Source: Clostridiales bacterium (GTDB lineage: Bacteria; Bacillota; Clostridia; Lachnospirales; Lachnospiraceae). From it: DNA of 64,000 bases. This document shows, in pieces, positions 15,059 through 24,558 of this stretch; the first letter of the stretch is position 1, and every line of letters begins with the position of its first letter. A program made the translations under genes and the position numbers. A model generated the notes under the pieces. That model did not search any database, was not told the DNA's origin, and was given only the letters and a program-made list of their open reading frames with translations. The stretch lies in NCBI GenBank assembly GCA_012839295.1, contig DUNO01000009.1, positions 154,413-218,412 of the forward strand. Direction: 5' to 3'.

Positions 15059-16444
15059 ATGGACGTTTTAAAGAAGGTTCCCGTTAGGGAGCAGGAGCCA
15101 AAGGTTCGTGCGACTAACTTTGAGGAAGTTTGTTATGGTTATAATTTAGAGGAGGCGATGGAGGAGGCTACCCGCTGTATCCAGTGTAAGAATCCAAAAT
15201 GTGTTCAGGGATGTCCGGTATCCATTGATATCCCGGGCTTTATTAAAGCAGTCACTGACAATGATATAGAAGCAGCATTCCAGGTGATCAGCAAATATTC
15301 AGCATTACCGGCTGTTTGCGGAAGGGTATGCCCCCAGGAAACCCAGTGTGAGGAAAGATGTATCCGGGGAATCAAGGGCGATCCGGTTTCTATCGGTAAA
15401 TTGGAGCGCTTTGTAGCTGATTGGGCAAGGGAGCATAATATTAAGCCGGAGCCTCCGAAGGAAAGAAACGGCAAGAAGGTTGCCGTAATCGGAGCTGGCC
15501 CTGCAGGACTTACCTGTGCCGGGGATCTGGCAAAAATGGGCTATGATGTGACGATCTTTGAGGCACTTCATGAACCGGGCGGCGTACTGGTATACGGTAT
15601 TCCGGAATTCAGGCTTCCGAAAGAGACTGTAGTAAAAAAAGAGATTGAGAATGTTATCTCCCTTGGAGTTAAAATTGAAACAAATGTCGTAATCGGAAAA
15701 TCCACCACAATCGATGAACTGATGGATGAGGAAGGCTTTGATGCAGTATTTATCGGCTCAGGAGCAGGGCTTCCCAAGTTCATGGGTATTCCGGGAGAAA
15801 ACGCCAACGGCGTATTTTCAGCCAATGAGTACCTGACACGCAGCAATCTGATGAAGGCCTTTGATAAGGACTATGATACGCCGATCATTGCCGGAAAGAA
15901 GGTTGGTGTTGTCGGCGGCGGCAATGTTGCCATGGATGCGGCAAGAACAGCCTTAAGGCTGGGAGCTGAGGTTTACATCGTATACCGCCGTGGTGAAGAG
16001 GAATTACCGGCCCGTGTGGAAGAAGTGCACCATGCAAAAGAGGAAGGCATCATCTTTAAGCTGCTGACCAACCCCAAGGAAATTCTTGTGAATGAGAACG
16101 GATGGGTATCCGGTATGCGCTGCGTAGAGATGGAGCTCGGGGAGCCGGATCAGTCAGGCAGGAGAAGACCTGTAGAAAAGCCGGATTCAGAGTTTGTTTT
16201 GGAACTGGATACGGTTATCATGTCGCTTGGTACAAGCCCTAATCCATTGATTTCATCAACGACCAATGGGCTTGAAACGAACAAGTATAAATGTATTGTT
16301 GCGGATGAAGAGACTGGCTTAACCTCAAGGGAAGGCGTATTTGCCGGTGGAGATGCGGTAACAGGGGCAGCAACCGTAATTCTTGCGATGGGGGCAGGAA
16401 AAGCTGCAGCTGCGGGAATTGATAAATATTTAAAATCAAAATAA
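15059..16444 (+). CDS. nfnB: NfnB-type transhydrogenase large subunit (glutamate synthase beta-like)
   Basis: 461 residues. The N-terminal GltD domain carries two cysteine clusters for 4Fe-4S centres, CIQCKNPKCVQGCP and CGRVCPQETQCEERC. A first dinucleotide motif (KKVAVIGAGPAGLTCAGDLA) and a second (KKVGVVGGGNVAMDAARTA) bind FAD and NADP(H). Length fits stand-alone NfnB and is right for a GltA small-subunit homolog; no large glutamate synthase gene is adjacent, which favours NfnB. It lies 82 bp after nfnA with an AGGAGG ribosome binding site. Together the pair would balance NADPH and ferredoxin supplied by NifJ further downstream. Confidence 0.85.
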   Translation: MDVLKKVPVREQEPKVRATNFEEVCYGYNLEEAMEEATRCIQCKNPKCVQGCPVSIDIPGFIKAVTDNDIEAAFQVISKYSALPAVCGRVCPQETQCEERCIRGIKGDPVSIGKLERFVADWAREHNIKPEPPKERNGKKVAVIGAGPAGLTCAGDLAKMGYDVTIFEALHEPGGVLVYGIPEFRLPKETVVKKEIENVISLGVKIETNVVIGKSTTIDELMDEEGFDAVFIGSGAGLPKFMGIPGENANGVFSANEYLTRSNLMKAFDKDYDTPIIAGKKVGVVGGGNVAMDAARTALRLGAEVYIVYRRGEEELPARVEEVHHAKEEGIIFKLLTNPKEILVNENGWVSGMRCVEMELGEPDQSGRRRPVEKPDSEFVLELDTVIMSLGTSPNPLISSTTNGLETNKYKCIVADEETGLTSREGVFAGGDAVTGAATVILAMGAGKAAAAGIDKYLKSK

Positions 16445-16483
16445 CGAAAGAGATACGTAAGGGGGAAACGTATTGGAGGATTT

Positions 16484-18034
16484 ATGGGATATTTTGTGAT
16501 TGACCGATCAATCGGAATTGCCATGATTGCAGCCTTAGTAATTGTTACAGTATTATTCGTTATATACGCCATCCGGTTCAAAAGGGCGAAAACCCTGCAA
16601 AAAAAAGCCTTCCAGGAAAATATGCAATGGAAGGAAAGGGTTAAGGCCTTGGAGGAAAGCTACCATTCATCGCTGTCCTCCCTGAACGAACTGACCGGCA
16701 AATATGAGGAACTGAGTAAAAACAGGGAAAGCATGAAAAAGCTGGCATATACGGACTATTTGACAGAATTGCCCAACCGAACTGCATTTACGGAAATGCT
16801 GGATAATATAATGTTAACCCTGCGCAGTGAAGAAACCATCGCATTAATGGACATTGATATTGATAATTTTAAGAATATCAACGATTCCCTTGGGCATTCC
16901 TATGGTGATGAGCTGTTGATTGACGTAACCTACCGTTTAAAGCAGGTACTTGATGAAAATGATTATCTGGCCCGGATTGGCGGGGATGAATTTATCGTTC
17001 TGACCCAAAACCTGCAGGATACCTTAGTTTTTGAGGATAAGATAAAAAAGATAAAGAATGTCTTTAGTTACCCTTTTATACTTTCAACAAAGGAATACTT
17101 TGTAACAGTGAGCATAGGTATCGCCCTGGCACCGAAGGACGGCAAGACCTCCCAGACATTGATTAAAAACGCGGACTCCGCAATGTATGTGGCAAAGGAA
17201 AACGGAAAAAATACCCATGCGTATTTTGATTATTCCTTTAACCAGAAGCTCACGGAAAAAATTGAGATACAATCCCAGCTGCGCAAGGCTTTGGAACGCA
17301 ATGAGTTTGTCCTTTATTATCAGGCGCAGATGAACCTTGAAACGAAGAAGACGGTGGGTTTTGAAGCATTGATCCGCTGGAACCATCCGACGAGGGGAAT
17401 TGTCTATCCGGACGAATTCATTTACCTGGCGGAAGAGACGGGGCTCATTGTCCCAATCGGGCAGTGGGTTTTGAAGACGGCCTGCCAGCAGTTAAAGCTA
17501 TGGTCGGAGGAATATCCCGACATTACAATGGCGGTCAATCTTTCTGCAAGGCAATTTAAGGACCGGGATTTCGTGAAGCAGGTTTATGATGCAATTGACG
17601 AGACAGGTATTAATCCGAAGAATCTGGAATTGGAGATTACGGAGACCATTGCCCTGGATGACATTGAGTATACGATTGCGACGATCCAGGAGCTGAAAAA
17701 AATCGGCGTGAATTTCTCGCTGGACGATTTTGGCACCGGCTATTCCTCCATGAATTATCTTAAGAGGCTGCCGGTGAGCAACCTAAAGATTGATAAGAGC
17801 TTTTTGGATACCGTAATGGAGGATAAAAGCGACCAGAAGATTATCCAGACAATCATCACCCTGGCGAGGAACCTGGATCTATTTGTCATCGCGGAGGGCG
17901 TGGAAAATTTTGACCAGGAGCTGTTCTTAAAGGAATCCAACTGTGATAAGGCACAGGGCTTCTTATATAGTAAGCCTGTCCCAAAAGAAATGGCAGCTGA
18001 TTTTTTGAAAAACACAGATATTCAGATTGATTAG
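16484..18034 (+). CDS. GGDEF-EAL cyclic-di-GMP enzyme
   Basis: 516 residues with one N-terminal membrane helix (about 11-31), a coiled linker (about 35-85), a GGDEF domain with the intact ARIGGDEF motif (166-170) and an EAL domain starting GFEALIRW (294-296). The EAL catalytic set is visible: [37 protein letters not shown] and QGFLYSKP. Both halves could therefore be active: cyclase makes and phosphodiesterase degrades c-di-GMP. No RxxD inhibitory site precedes GGDEF. GGAGGATTT gives the ribosome binding site. It probably affects surface polysaccharide or motility. Confidence 0.9.
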   Translation: MGYFVIDRSIGIAMIAALVIVTVLFVIYAIRFKRAKTLQKKAFQENMQWKERVKALEESYHSSLSSLNELTGKYEELSKNRESMKKLAYTDYLTELPNRTAFTEMLDNIMLTLRSEETIALMDIDIDNFKNINDSLGHSYGDELLIDVTYRLKQVLDENDYLARIGGDEFIVLTQNLQDTLVFEDKIKKIKNVFSYPFILSTKEYFVTVSIGIALAPKDGKTSQTLIKNADSAMYVAKENGKNTHAYFDYSFNQKLTEKIEIQSQLRKALERNEFVLYYQAQMNLETKKTVGFEALIRWNHPTRGIVYPDEFIYLAEETGLIVPIGQWVLKTACQQLKLWSEEYPDITMAVNLSARQFKDRDFVKQVYDAIDETGINPKNLELEITETIALDDIEYTIATIQELKKIGVNFSLDDFGTGYSSMNYLKRLPVSNLKIDKSFLDTVMEDKSDQKIIQTIITLARNLDLFVIAEGVENFDQELFLKESNCDKAQGFLYSKPVPKEMAADFLKNTDIQID

Positions 18035-18049
18035 CAGGGAGATTGTGGC

Positions 18050-18805
18050 ATGGAATTGCAACCAGGCAAAGGGAGAATGGTATTTATAATCCTTCAGGTC
18101 ATGATGTACGCGGCATTTCTTGTCCTGGACCTTACCGGTGGCAATGCTGCTATATCCAGCTATATTAAATTTGCAATAATAATATTATGCTTTTGCTATG
18201 CGCTCCCTGCAAAAAGGAGCGCTGGCAAAGGCATTCTTTTTTTGATGAAAACAGCACTATTCTTCACGGTAGTATCCGACCTGCTGATATTAATATTGGA
18301 CTATTATTTCTATGGGGTGCTAACCTTCCTTGTAGTTCAGCAGGCATACGGCATGCGCATCAGCATGGAGAAGCATTTCCTCCGGCAGGAGGATAAAAGA
18401 AGAAGTTGTCTAGGCAACCTTTTTAGGGGCTTCCTGCCCAGGCTGCTTTTGCAGACGGCGGCAGCCGGCACAGTCTGTGGCATTTTGGCTTATTCCGGCA
18501 TTGAGCTGGAACCTTTGCTGGTAGCAAGTATTTTTTATTTTATTAATATTGTCATGAATACCTTTGGGGCAGTAAGAGCCGCAGTATTGTTTCCCGGCCG
18601 CAGGAGCCTGGTAATGTTCGCGGCAGGGCTGGTAATGTTCCTGCTGTGCGATGTTAATGTGGGCTTATTTAACCTCTCAGGGTTTATCAGCATGCCCCCA
18701 GGCATAGATTCAACAATTTACGGAATGTCGTCCATCTTAATGTGGACGTTTTATGCACCATCCCAGGTATTGATAGCGTTGAGCGTAAAAGCCGGCAATC
18801 AGTAG
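18050..18805 (+). CDS. Polytopic membrane protein, unknown function
   Basis: 251 residues with about seven hydrophobic segments, separated by short basic loops such as RQEDKRRSCLGNLFRG. The pattern of small helices and the GLVMFLLCDVNVGLFN stretch faintly recalls the YhhN (lysoplasmalogenase-like) family, but I cannot claim it. The start is 15 nt after the c-di-GMP gene stop with GCAGGGAG as ribosome binding site, so it is probably co-transcribed with it. Confidence 0.6.
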   Translation: MELQPGKGRMVFIILQVMMYAAFLVLDLTGGNAAISSYIKFAIIILCFCYALPAKRSAGKGILFLMKTALFFTVVSDLLILILDYYFYGVLTFLVVQQAYGMRISMEKHFLRQEDKRRSCLGNLFRGFLPRLLLQTAAAGTVCGILAYSGIELEPLLVASIFYFINIVMNTFGAVRAAVLFPGRRSLVMFAAGLVMFLLCDVNVGLFNLSGFISMPPGIDSTIYGMSSILMWTFYAPSQVLIALSVKAGNQ

Positions 18806-19108
18806 AAACACCCGGTTAAAATCAGGCATAAAAATGTAATAAATAACAAAATCTGTCATAATGTACAAAAAAATGAAAAATATTTATGTAAAAATATGTA
18901 TTGTAAAAGCTTGCTATTTAAGGGCTTTTTTGTTAATATTTTTCTATCGAACTTATTCTTTTATATCTGAGCATCAATGTAGGATTCTAGTCTATCGCAC
19001 AATTATAAATCCATTACTCAAGTTTTACAGATATCTTACTGCCCATAATGATAAGGATCGAGTATACAATTATCGTAAAACACAATTTTATAAGGAGGAA
19101 GTATTTTT
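18806..19108. other. AT-rich intergenic region
   Basis: About 300 bases without a convincing gene. AAAAGC/GCTTTT around 18906-18936 can make a weak hairpin followed by T residues, a possible terminator for the upstream membrane protein. An open frame from 18861 runs into the next gene but looks non-coding. A possible promoter (TTTACA near 19024 with an ATAATG about 15 bp on) is weak. Confidence 0.35.
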
Positions 19109-20107
19109 ATGCTGGAGGTACTAAATGAAACTGACTGCAGCTATCAGTCGTTTGTGGCTACTATTGTGGAAATGGTGAAGGCAAAGATGGGGGAAGACTA
19201 TACGGTCCAGGTTTATAAAGTGATCAAGAATAATTCCTTGGAGCTGGATAGCCTGATATTACTTATGGAAGGCAGGAGCTTTGCCCCGAACATTTATCTG
19301 CAGCCCTATTATGAAGCCTATCTTGATGGCATCAGTATGGAAGAAATTGCGGACCGGTTGTGCTGCGTATACCGGGATTGTCCGCCGCCTGTGACCGGCG
19401 GGGATTTTGATTACACCTTTGAGGCAGTCAAGAAAAATATTGTTTACCGGTTAATTAATTATGAGAAGAACCAAAAGCTTCTTGAGAAAGTCCCGTATCT
19501 TCAATTTCTTGATTTTGCAATAACCTTCCATTGCCTGGTTCATTATGGGCAGGATGGTATCGGTACCATAAGAATAACAAATGAGCATATTTCCCATTGG
19601 AAGGTGTCACTGGAGGAGCTGAAGGAGCTGGCGGCTGAGAATACAAGGAATCAATTCCCGCCGATGATCCGGAGCATGGATGAGGTCCTCCGAAGAATGA
19701 TGGATGACAGTGATGGACAGGATGGAGAAAAAGAGGTTTTCCGGAAAACTTCTTTGGAAGCGCCCCGGGAAGCTTCTATGGATGAAATTCTTGATGAATT
19801 GGTCAGGAATAAGGAAGGGTCAAAAAAGATGTATATACTGACAAATTCTCAGGGGATCAATGGCGCTACCTGTTTGTTGTATGGCGATATACTTAAGAAT
19901 TTCTCAAATCATCTAAAATCAGATCTGTTCATTCTTCCCAGCAGTATTCATGAGATAATCCTTGTTCCCGATGATTGTTCGGTTAGTAAGGAACGATTAC
20001 GTGATATGGTTATTGACGTGAATCAGAATCAGGTGGCGAAAGAAGAAGTGTTATCGGATCAGGTATATTATTATTCAAGAGAAAAGGATGCAATTTCCTT
20101 TGCATAA
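19109..20107 (+). CDS. DUF5688-like protein
   Basis: 332 residues, cytoplasmic, no signal or membrane segment. The N-terminal part has VVEMVKAKMGEDYTVQVYKVIKNNSLELDSLILL and NIYLQPYYEAYLDGISMEEIADRL, which match my recollection of the DUF5688 family found in multiple copies in Lachnospiraceae. The C-terminal part (YILTNSQGINGATCLLYGDILKNFS...LPSSIHEIILVP) is also typical. No function is known. A perfect AAGGAGG lies 9 nt upstream of the ATG. Monocistronic as far as can be seen. Confidence 0.7.
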   Translation: MLEVLNETDCSYQSFVATIVEMVKAKMGEDYTVQVYKVIKNNSLELDSLILLMEGRSFAPNIYLQPYYEAYLDGISMEEIADRLCCVYRDCPPPVTGGDFDYTFEAVKKNIVYRLINYEKNQKLLEKVPYLQFLDFAITFHCLVHYGQDGIGTIRITNEHISHWKVSLEELKELAAENTRNQFPPMIRSMDEVLRRMMDDSDGQDGEKEVFRKTSLEAPREASMDEILDELVRNKEGSKKMYILTNSQGINGATCLLYGDILKNFSNHLKSDLFILPSSIHEIILVPDDCSVSKERLRDMVIDVNQNQVAKEEVLSDQVYYYSREKDAISFA

Positions 20108-20262
20108 GGTATACATATTACTTTTCATGTAATAAAATGTATTTTTTGAGACGGATATTTGTATAATGGGTTGAAAAAATACTTTTAGGCAGTTTAACTA
20201 ACAATTTTTTTAAAGTTTTTTATAAGATTAGGCATTTTTTTGTTCCCAAAATTTTTACCATG

Positions 20263-20271
20263 TGTTATAAT
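20263..20271 (+). promoter_or_regulatory. Extended -10 promoter of nifJ
   Basis: TGTTATAAT is a perfect TGnTATAAT extended -10. It is about 318 bp upstream of the nifJ start, implying a leader of roughly 310 nt. A TTGTTC lies too far upstream to be a standard -35. Confidence 0.45.
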
Positions 20272-20425
20272 AATGAATTGACGAATAAAAACATATATCG
20301 ATTCTCATCAATTTGGTTTATTATAACAACCAGTTTCTTACATAGCAGGAAATTTTGTATATAACGTGTGGAGAGGCTTTTTTGTTTTGCCTTGTGTTTG
20401 CAATGTGAGAAATTTTGTTGTTTAG

Positions 20426-20552
20426 GTGAATAAAGTACCCCACGTACAAGGTGAATACAGCGAGTACTGCTTTACGCAAAGCAGTACTCGGTATGATAAT
20501 TTTTTAACATGAACCCTATTGTATTCACTTTGTCCGTGTGATACTTTATCAC
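20426..20552 (+). promoter_or_regulatory. 127-bp structured leader element before nifJ
   Basis: The outer arms 20426-20458 and 20521-20552 are imperfect reverse complements (GTGAATAAAGTA vs TACTTTATCAC, and ACAAGGTGAATAC vs GTATTCACTTTGT). Inside, CGAGTACTGCTTT (20461-20473) pairs perfectly with AAAGCAGTACTCG (20478-20490) around ACGC. It ends 36 bp before the nifJ ATG and so would be transcribed as a large hairpin just upstream of the ribosome binding site. It could be a cis-regulatory RNA or a small palindromic insertion. Confidence 0.6.
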
Positions 20553-20588
20553 AGAAACCAGGTTAAAATTTTAAGGAGGACATTTCAA

Positions 20589-23500
20589 ATGGCAAGGAAA
20601 ATGAAAACAATGGATGGTAATAATGCAGCGGCACATGTTTCATATGCATTTACCGATGTTGCAGCTATCTATCCTATCACTCCCAGCTCCGTTATGGCTG
20701 AAGTAACTGACAAGTGGTCAGCTGAAGGCAGAAAGAATATTTTCGGACAGGAAGTTAAGGTAGTTGAGATGCAGTCTGAAGCAGGAGCAGCAGGTACGGT
20801 TCACGGCTCTTTGGCAGCAGGTGCTTTGACAACTACTTTTACAGCATCACAAGGTTTATTACTCATGATTCCAAATATGTATAAGATCGCAGGCGAGTTG
20901 CTTCCGGGCGTTATCAACGTATCTGCCCGTGCATTGGCAAGCCATGCATTATCCATCTTTGGTGATCACTCTGATATTTATGCATGTCGTCAAACTGGTT
21001 TTGCTTTCCTGGCAAGCAGTAATCCCCAGGAGGTTATGGACTTAGGTGCAGTAGCCCATCTGGCAGCAATTAAGGGCAGGGTTCCTTTCCTGCATTTCTT
21101 CGATGGTTTTAGGACCTCCCATGAAATCCAGAAGATAGAAACATGGGATTACGAGGATCTTAAGGAAATGGTTGATATGGATGCAGTTGACGCATTCCGC
21201 CGCAACGCATTAAATCCTGAGCATCCGGTACTCAGAGGTTCTGCACAGAACCCTGACGTATTCTTCCAGGCAAGGGAAGCTTGTAATACATACTACGATG
21301 CAGTTCCGGCTATCGTAGAAGAATACATGGCAAAGGTTAATGCAAAGATTGGTACGAACTACCAGTTATTCAACTACTACGGCGCAGATGACGCTGAGCA
21401 GATTATCGTAGCTATGGGTTCTGTAAATGATACAATCGAAGAAACTATTGATTTCATGAATGCAAACGGCGCTAAGGTTGGTCTTGTAAAGGTTCGTTTA
21501 TACCGTCCTTTCAGTGCAAAGCATTTAATTGATGCAATTCCTGCAACAGTTAAGAAAATCACTGTATTAGACAGAACAAAGGAGCCGGGAGCACTTGGTG
21601 AGCCTTTATACTTAGATGTTGTTGCAGCACTGAAGGATTCCCAGTATGCTAACATTCCGGTATTTAACGGCCGTTATGGTTTAGGCTCCAAGAATACTAC
21701 CCCTGCACAGATTATTGCAGTATATAAGAACACAGAAAAGAAGACCTTCACCATCGGTATCAAGGATGACGTTACAAACTTATCCCTTGAAGTGGAAGCT
21801 GCTCCTTCAACCACACCGGAAGGTACAATCAGCTGTAAATTCTGGGGTCTTGGCGCAGATGGTACCGTAGGTGCCAACAAAAACTCCATTAAGATCATTG
21901 GTGACCATACGAATATGTATGCCCAGGCTTATTTTGATTATGACTCCAAGAAATCCGGCGGTGTTACAATGTCCCACTTAAGATTCGGTAAGAAGCCTAT
22001 CAAGTCTACTTACTTAATCACAGAGGCTGACTTCGTAGCTTGCCACAATCCTTCCTATGTAAGAAAGTACAACATGGTTCAGGAAATTAAGAAGGGCGGT
22101 ACCTTCCTGCTGAACTGCGGTTGGAACATGGAAGAGATCGAGCAGCATTTACCTGGACAGGTTAAGAGGTACATGGCTGAAAACAACATCAAATTCTACA
22201 CAATTGATGGTATCAGCATTGGTAAGGAAATCGGCTTAGGCGGACGTATTAACACAGTTCTTCAGGCTGCATTCTTCAAATTAGCTAACATTATTCCTGT
22301 AGAGGAAGCTGTTAAATACATGAAGGACGCTGCTACAGCTTCTTATGGCAAGAAGGGTGAGGCAGTTGTTAAAATGAACCATGACGCAATCGACCGTGGT
22401 CTCACAGGCCTTAAGGAAATTGCTGTTCCTGAGAGCTGGAAGGATGCACAGGATGAGGACTTCCTTGGCAAGGCTACAGAGGGCAGAAAGGAAGTTGTTG
22501 ACTTTGTTAATAACATCTTAACACCTGTGAACGCACAGCAGGGTAATGAGCTTCCTGTATCTGCATTTGTAGAGCAGGCTAACGGTACCCTTCCCCAGGG
22601 TTCAGCAGCATACGAGAAGCGCGGTATCGCAGTAGACGTTCCGGAATGGAATCCGGAGAACTGTATCCAGTGTAATTTCTGTTCCTATGTATGTCCTCAT
22701 GCTGTAATCCGTCCTGTTGCAATGACAGCAGAAGAATCAGCTAAGGCTCCGGAAGGCATGAAGAAATTACCTATGACAGGTCTTGCCGGTATGGAATTTG
22801 CTATGACCGTATCTGCACTTGACTGTATGGGCTGTGGCTCCTGTGCTAATGTATGCCCTGGTAAGAAGGGTAACAAAGCACTTATAATGAAGCCACTTGA
22901 GACACAGTTAGCTGAGCAGGAGGTATTCGAATTCGGCCTTAATCTGGAAGAGAAGCCAGAGGTTGCTGAGAAATTCAAGGATATCACAGTTAAGGGCAGC
23001 CAGTTCAATCAGCCATTGCTCGAATTCTCCGGCGCATGTGCTGGTTGTGGCGAGACACCTTACGCTAAATTAGTAACACAGTTATTTGGTGACAGAATGT
23101 ACATCGCAAATGCGACAGGCTGTTCCTCTATCTGGGGCGGTTCCATGCCATCCACACCTTACACTGTAAACAAGAAGGGACAGGGTCCTGCTTGGGCGAA
23201 CTCCTTATTCGAGGACAATGCAGAGTTCGGTTATGGTATGTCACTGGCACAGGAGGCTTTAAGGGATAGGGCAAAGGCTAAAATTGAAGCTTTAGCAGCA
23301 GGCACTTCGAATGAAGAAGTGAAGGCAGCAGCCCAGAGATACCTTGACACCTATGTAAACGGCCGTGAAAATGCCGGTGCAACTACTGCACTTGTTAGAG
23401 CTTTAGAGGCTTGCGGCTGCACTGAAGGAAAAGAGATCTTAAAGGATAAGGACTTCTTATCTAAGAAATCCCAGTGGATCTTCGGCGGTGACGGCTGGGC

Positions 23501-24125
23501 ATACGATATAGGTTTCGGCGGCTTAGACCATGTAATCGCTTCCGGCCAGGATGTTAATATCTTAGTATTCGATACTGAGATCTACTCCAACACAGGCGGT
23601 CAGTCCTCCAAGGCTACACCTACCGGTGCAATCGCACAGTTTGCGGCAGCTGGTAAGGAAGTTAAGAAGAAGGATTTAGCAGCTATCGCTATGAGCTATG
23701 GTTATGTGTATGTTGCCCAGATCGCTATGGGCGCTGATTACAACCAGACCATCAAAGCGCTGATCGAGGCTGAAAGCTACAACGGACCTTCCATCGTTAT
23801 TGCTTACGCTCCATGTATCAACCATGGTATCAAGGGCGGTATGGGCGTTTCCCAGACGGAAGAGAAGAACGCCGTATTATCCGGTTACTGGAATAACTTC
23901 CGCTTCGATCCTCGTCTTGGAGCAGAAGGAAAGAATCCATTCCAGTTAGACAGCAAGGAGCCTACAGCAAGCTATCAGGAATTCTTAAAGAATGAGGTTC
24001 GTTACAGCTCCTTAATCCGTCAGAACCCTGAGAGGGCAGAAGCGTTATTTGCTAATGCAGAGAAGAATGCTAAGGCTAAATATGAGCACTTGGTAAAGCT
24101 TTCCAACCTCTATGGCAATGAATAA
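20589..24125 (+). CDS. nifJ: Pyruvate:ferredoxin (flavodoxin) oxidoreductase
   Basis: 1178 residues, the full length of homodimeric PFOR. Start chosen at ATG 20589 (MARKMKTMDGNNAAAHVSYA) because TAAGGAGGA lies 8 nt upstream. Domains in order: pyruvate-binding domains I/II (YPITPSSVMAEVTDKW), domain III, the 2x4Fe-4S domain with CIQCNFCSYVCP and CMGCGSCANVCP, a proximal cluster Cys set (CAGCGETPYAKL) and the TPP domain (GGDGWAYDIGFGGLDHV, TEIYSNTGGQSSKATPTG). It oxidises pyruvate to acetyl-CoA and CO2 and reduces ferredoxin, the central catabolic step in clostridia. Codon choice (many GCA, GTT, AAC) looks optimised for high expression. It is monocistronic, with a long leader and a strong terminator. 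Confidence 0.97.
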   Translation: MARKMKTMDGNNAAAHVSYAFTDVAAIYPITPSSVMAEVTDKWSAEGRKNIFGQEVKVVEMQSEAGAAGTVHGSLAAGALTTTFTASQGLLLMIPNMYKIAGELLPGVINVSARALASHALSIFGDHSDIYACRQTGFAFLASSNPQEVMDLGAVAHLAAIKGRVPFLHFFDGFRTSHEIQKIETWDYEDLKEMVDMDAVDAFRRNALNPEHPVLRGSAQNPDVFFQAREACNTYYDAVPAIVEEYMAKVNAKIGTNYQLFNYYGADDAEQIIVAMGSVNDTIEETIDFMNANGAKVGLVKVRLYRPFSAKHLIDAIPATVKKITVLDRTKEPGALGEPLYLDVVAALKDSQYANIPVFNGRYGLGSKNTTPAQIIAVYKNTEKKTFTIGIKDDVTNLSLEVEAAPSTTPEGTISCKFWGLGADGTVGANKNSIKIIGDHTNMYAQAYFDYDSKKSGGVTMSHLRFGKKPIKSTYLITEADFVACHNPSYVRKYNMVQEIKKGGTFLLNCGWNMEEIEQHLPGQVKRYMAENNIKFYTIDGISIGKEIGLGGRINTVLQAAFFKLANIIPVEEAVKYMKDAATASYGKKGEAVVKMNHDAIDRGLTGLKEIAVPESWKDAQDEDFLGKATEGRKEVVDFVNNILTPVNAQQGNELPVSAFVEQANGTLPQGSAAYEKRGIAVDVPEWNPENCIQCNFCSYVCPHAVIRPVAMTAEESAKAPEGMKKLPMTGLAGMEFAMTVSALDCMGCGSCANVCPGKKGNKALIMKPLETQLAEQEVFEFGLNLEEKPEVAEKFKDITVKGSQFNQPLLEFSGACAGCGETPYAKLVTQLFGDRMYIANATGCSSIWGGSMPSTPYTVNKKGQGPAWANSLFEDNAEFGYGMSLAQEALRDRAKAKIEALAAGTSNEEVKAAAQRYLDTYVNGRENAGATTALVRALEACGCTEGKEILKDKDFLSKKSQWIFGGDGWAYDIGFGGLDHVIASGQDVNILVFDTEIYSNTGGQSSKATPTGAIAQFAAAGKEVKKKDLAAIAMSYGYVYVAQIAMGADYNQTIKALIEAESYNGPSIVIAYAPCINHGIKGGMGVSQTEEKNAVLSGYWNNFRFDPRLGAEGKNPFQLDSKEPTASYQEFLKNEVRYSSLIRQNPERAEALFANAEKNAKAKYEHLVKLSNLYGNE

Positions 24126-24152
24126 GTTTGAATAATTGATTTACCAATAGAC

Positions 24153-24202
24153 AGAAAGACAGGTCCGGTACTTAGTAGGTACCGGATCTGTCTTTCTATT
24201 TT
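24153..24202 (+). terminator. Intrinsic terminator of nifJ
   Basis: AGAAAGACAGGTCCGGTAC (24153-24171) pairs with GTACCGGATCTGTCTTTCT (24179-24197) with one mismatch, followed by ATTTT. Confidence 0.9.
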
Positions 24203-24264
24203 GGGACAGCTGCTAATTTTGGGACAGCTGCTAATTTTGAATGGCGGCTAATATGGCGGCTAAT
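24198..24264. repeat. Two small tandem duplications
   Basis: An 18-bp unit (ATTTTGGGACAGCTGCTA) is repeated exactly at 24198-24215 and 24216-24233. A 12-bp unit (ATGGCGGCTAAT) is repeated exactly at 24241-24252 and 24253-24264. They lie between the nifJ terminator and the tRNA gene and look like slippage products. Confidence 0.85.
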
Positions 24265-24338
24265 ATAAAGCGTATTCAATAAAAAATGTTGGACGTATGT
24301 TTTACATACTCCAACATTAGTGTAGAACCTAAAAAAAC

Positions 24339-24411
24339 TGCACCTAACTGGATTCGAACCAGCGGCCTTTCGCTCCGGAGGCGAACGCTCTATCCACTGA
24401 GCTACAGGTGC
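24339..24411 (-). tRNA. tRNA-Arg (anticodon CCG)
   Basis: Read on the minus strand, the gene begins GCACCTG and folds into a complete cloverleaf: acceptor GCACCTG/TAGGTGC, D-arm with AGCTCAGTGGATAGAGC, anticodon stem TTCGC/GCGAA with loop CTCCGGA (anticodon CCG), and T-arm GGTTCGAATCC. The discriminator base is A and CCA is not encoded. It reads the rare-type CGG arginine codon. Confidence 0.95.
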
Positions 24412-24415
24412 AAAA

Positions 24416-24467
24416 AGTATGCTTTTGGCATACTTCGTACGAAAAACTGTTCCTGCCAGTTTTTTCG
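24416..24467 (-). promoter_or_regulatory. Two hairpins in the 5' leader of tRNA-Arg
   Basis: AGTATGC/GCATACT (24416-24434) and CGAAAAACTG/CAGTTTTTTCG (24440-24467) lie between the predicted tRNA promoter and the mature 5' end. The second may instead act as a terminator for the EcsC-like gene whose 3' end is at 24559. Processing signals or terminator, undecided. Confidence 0.4.
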
Positions 24468-24476
24468 GACTATGTT

Positions 24477-24505
24477 ATTATATAATATATAGTTTCTAAA
24501 GTAAA
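24477..24505 (-). promoter_or_regulatory. Promoter of tRNA-Arg
   Basis: On the minus strand, TTTACT (24505-24500) and TATAAT (24482-24477) are separated by exactly 17 bp, a near-consensus vegetative promoter about 65 bp upstream of the tRNA. Confidence 0.6.
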
Positions 24506-24558
24506 GTAAGAAATCATAAAATTTATTAAATCAGGACGATAACCCAGAATGATAACCC

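Noticed and set aside
18861..19124. 87-codon open frame before the DUF5688-like gene
   Set aside because: No ribosome binding site, low-complexity composition and overlap with the start of a well-supported gene.
24416..24467. Hairpins next to tRNA-Arg as part of an integration site
   Set aside because: No integrase, no duplicated tRNA end and no foreign-looking region on either side.
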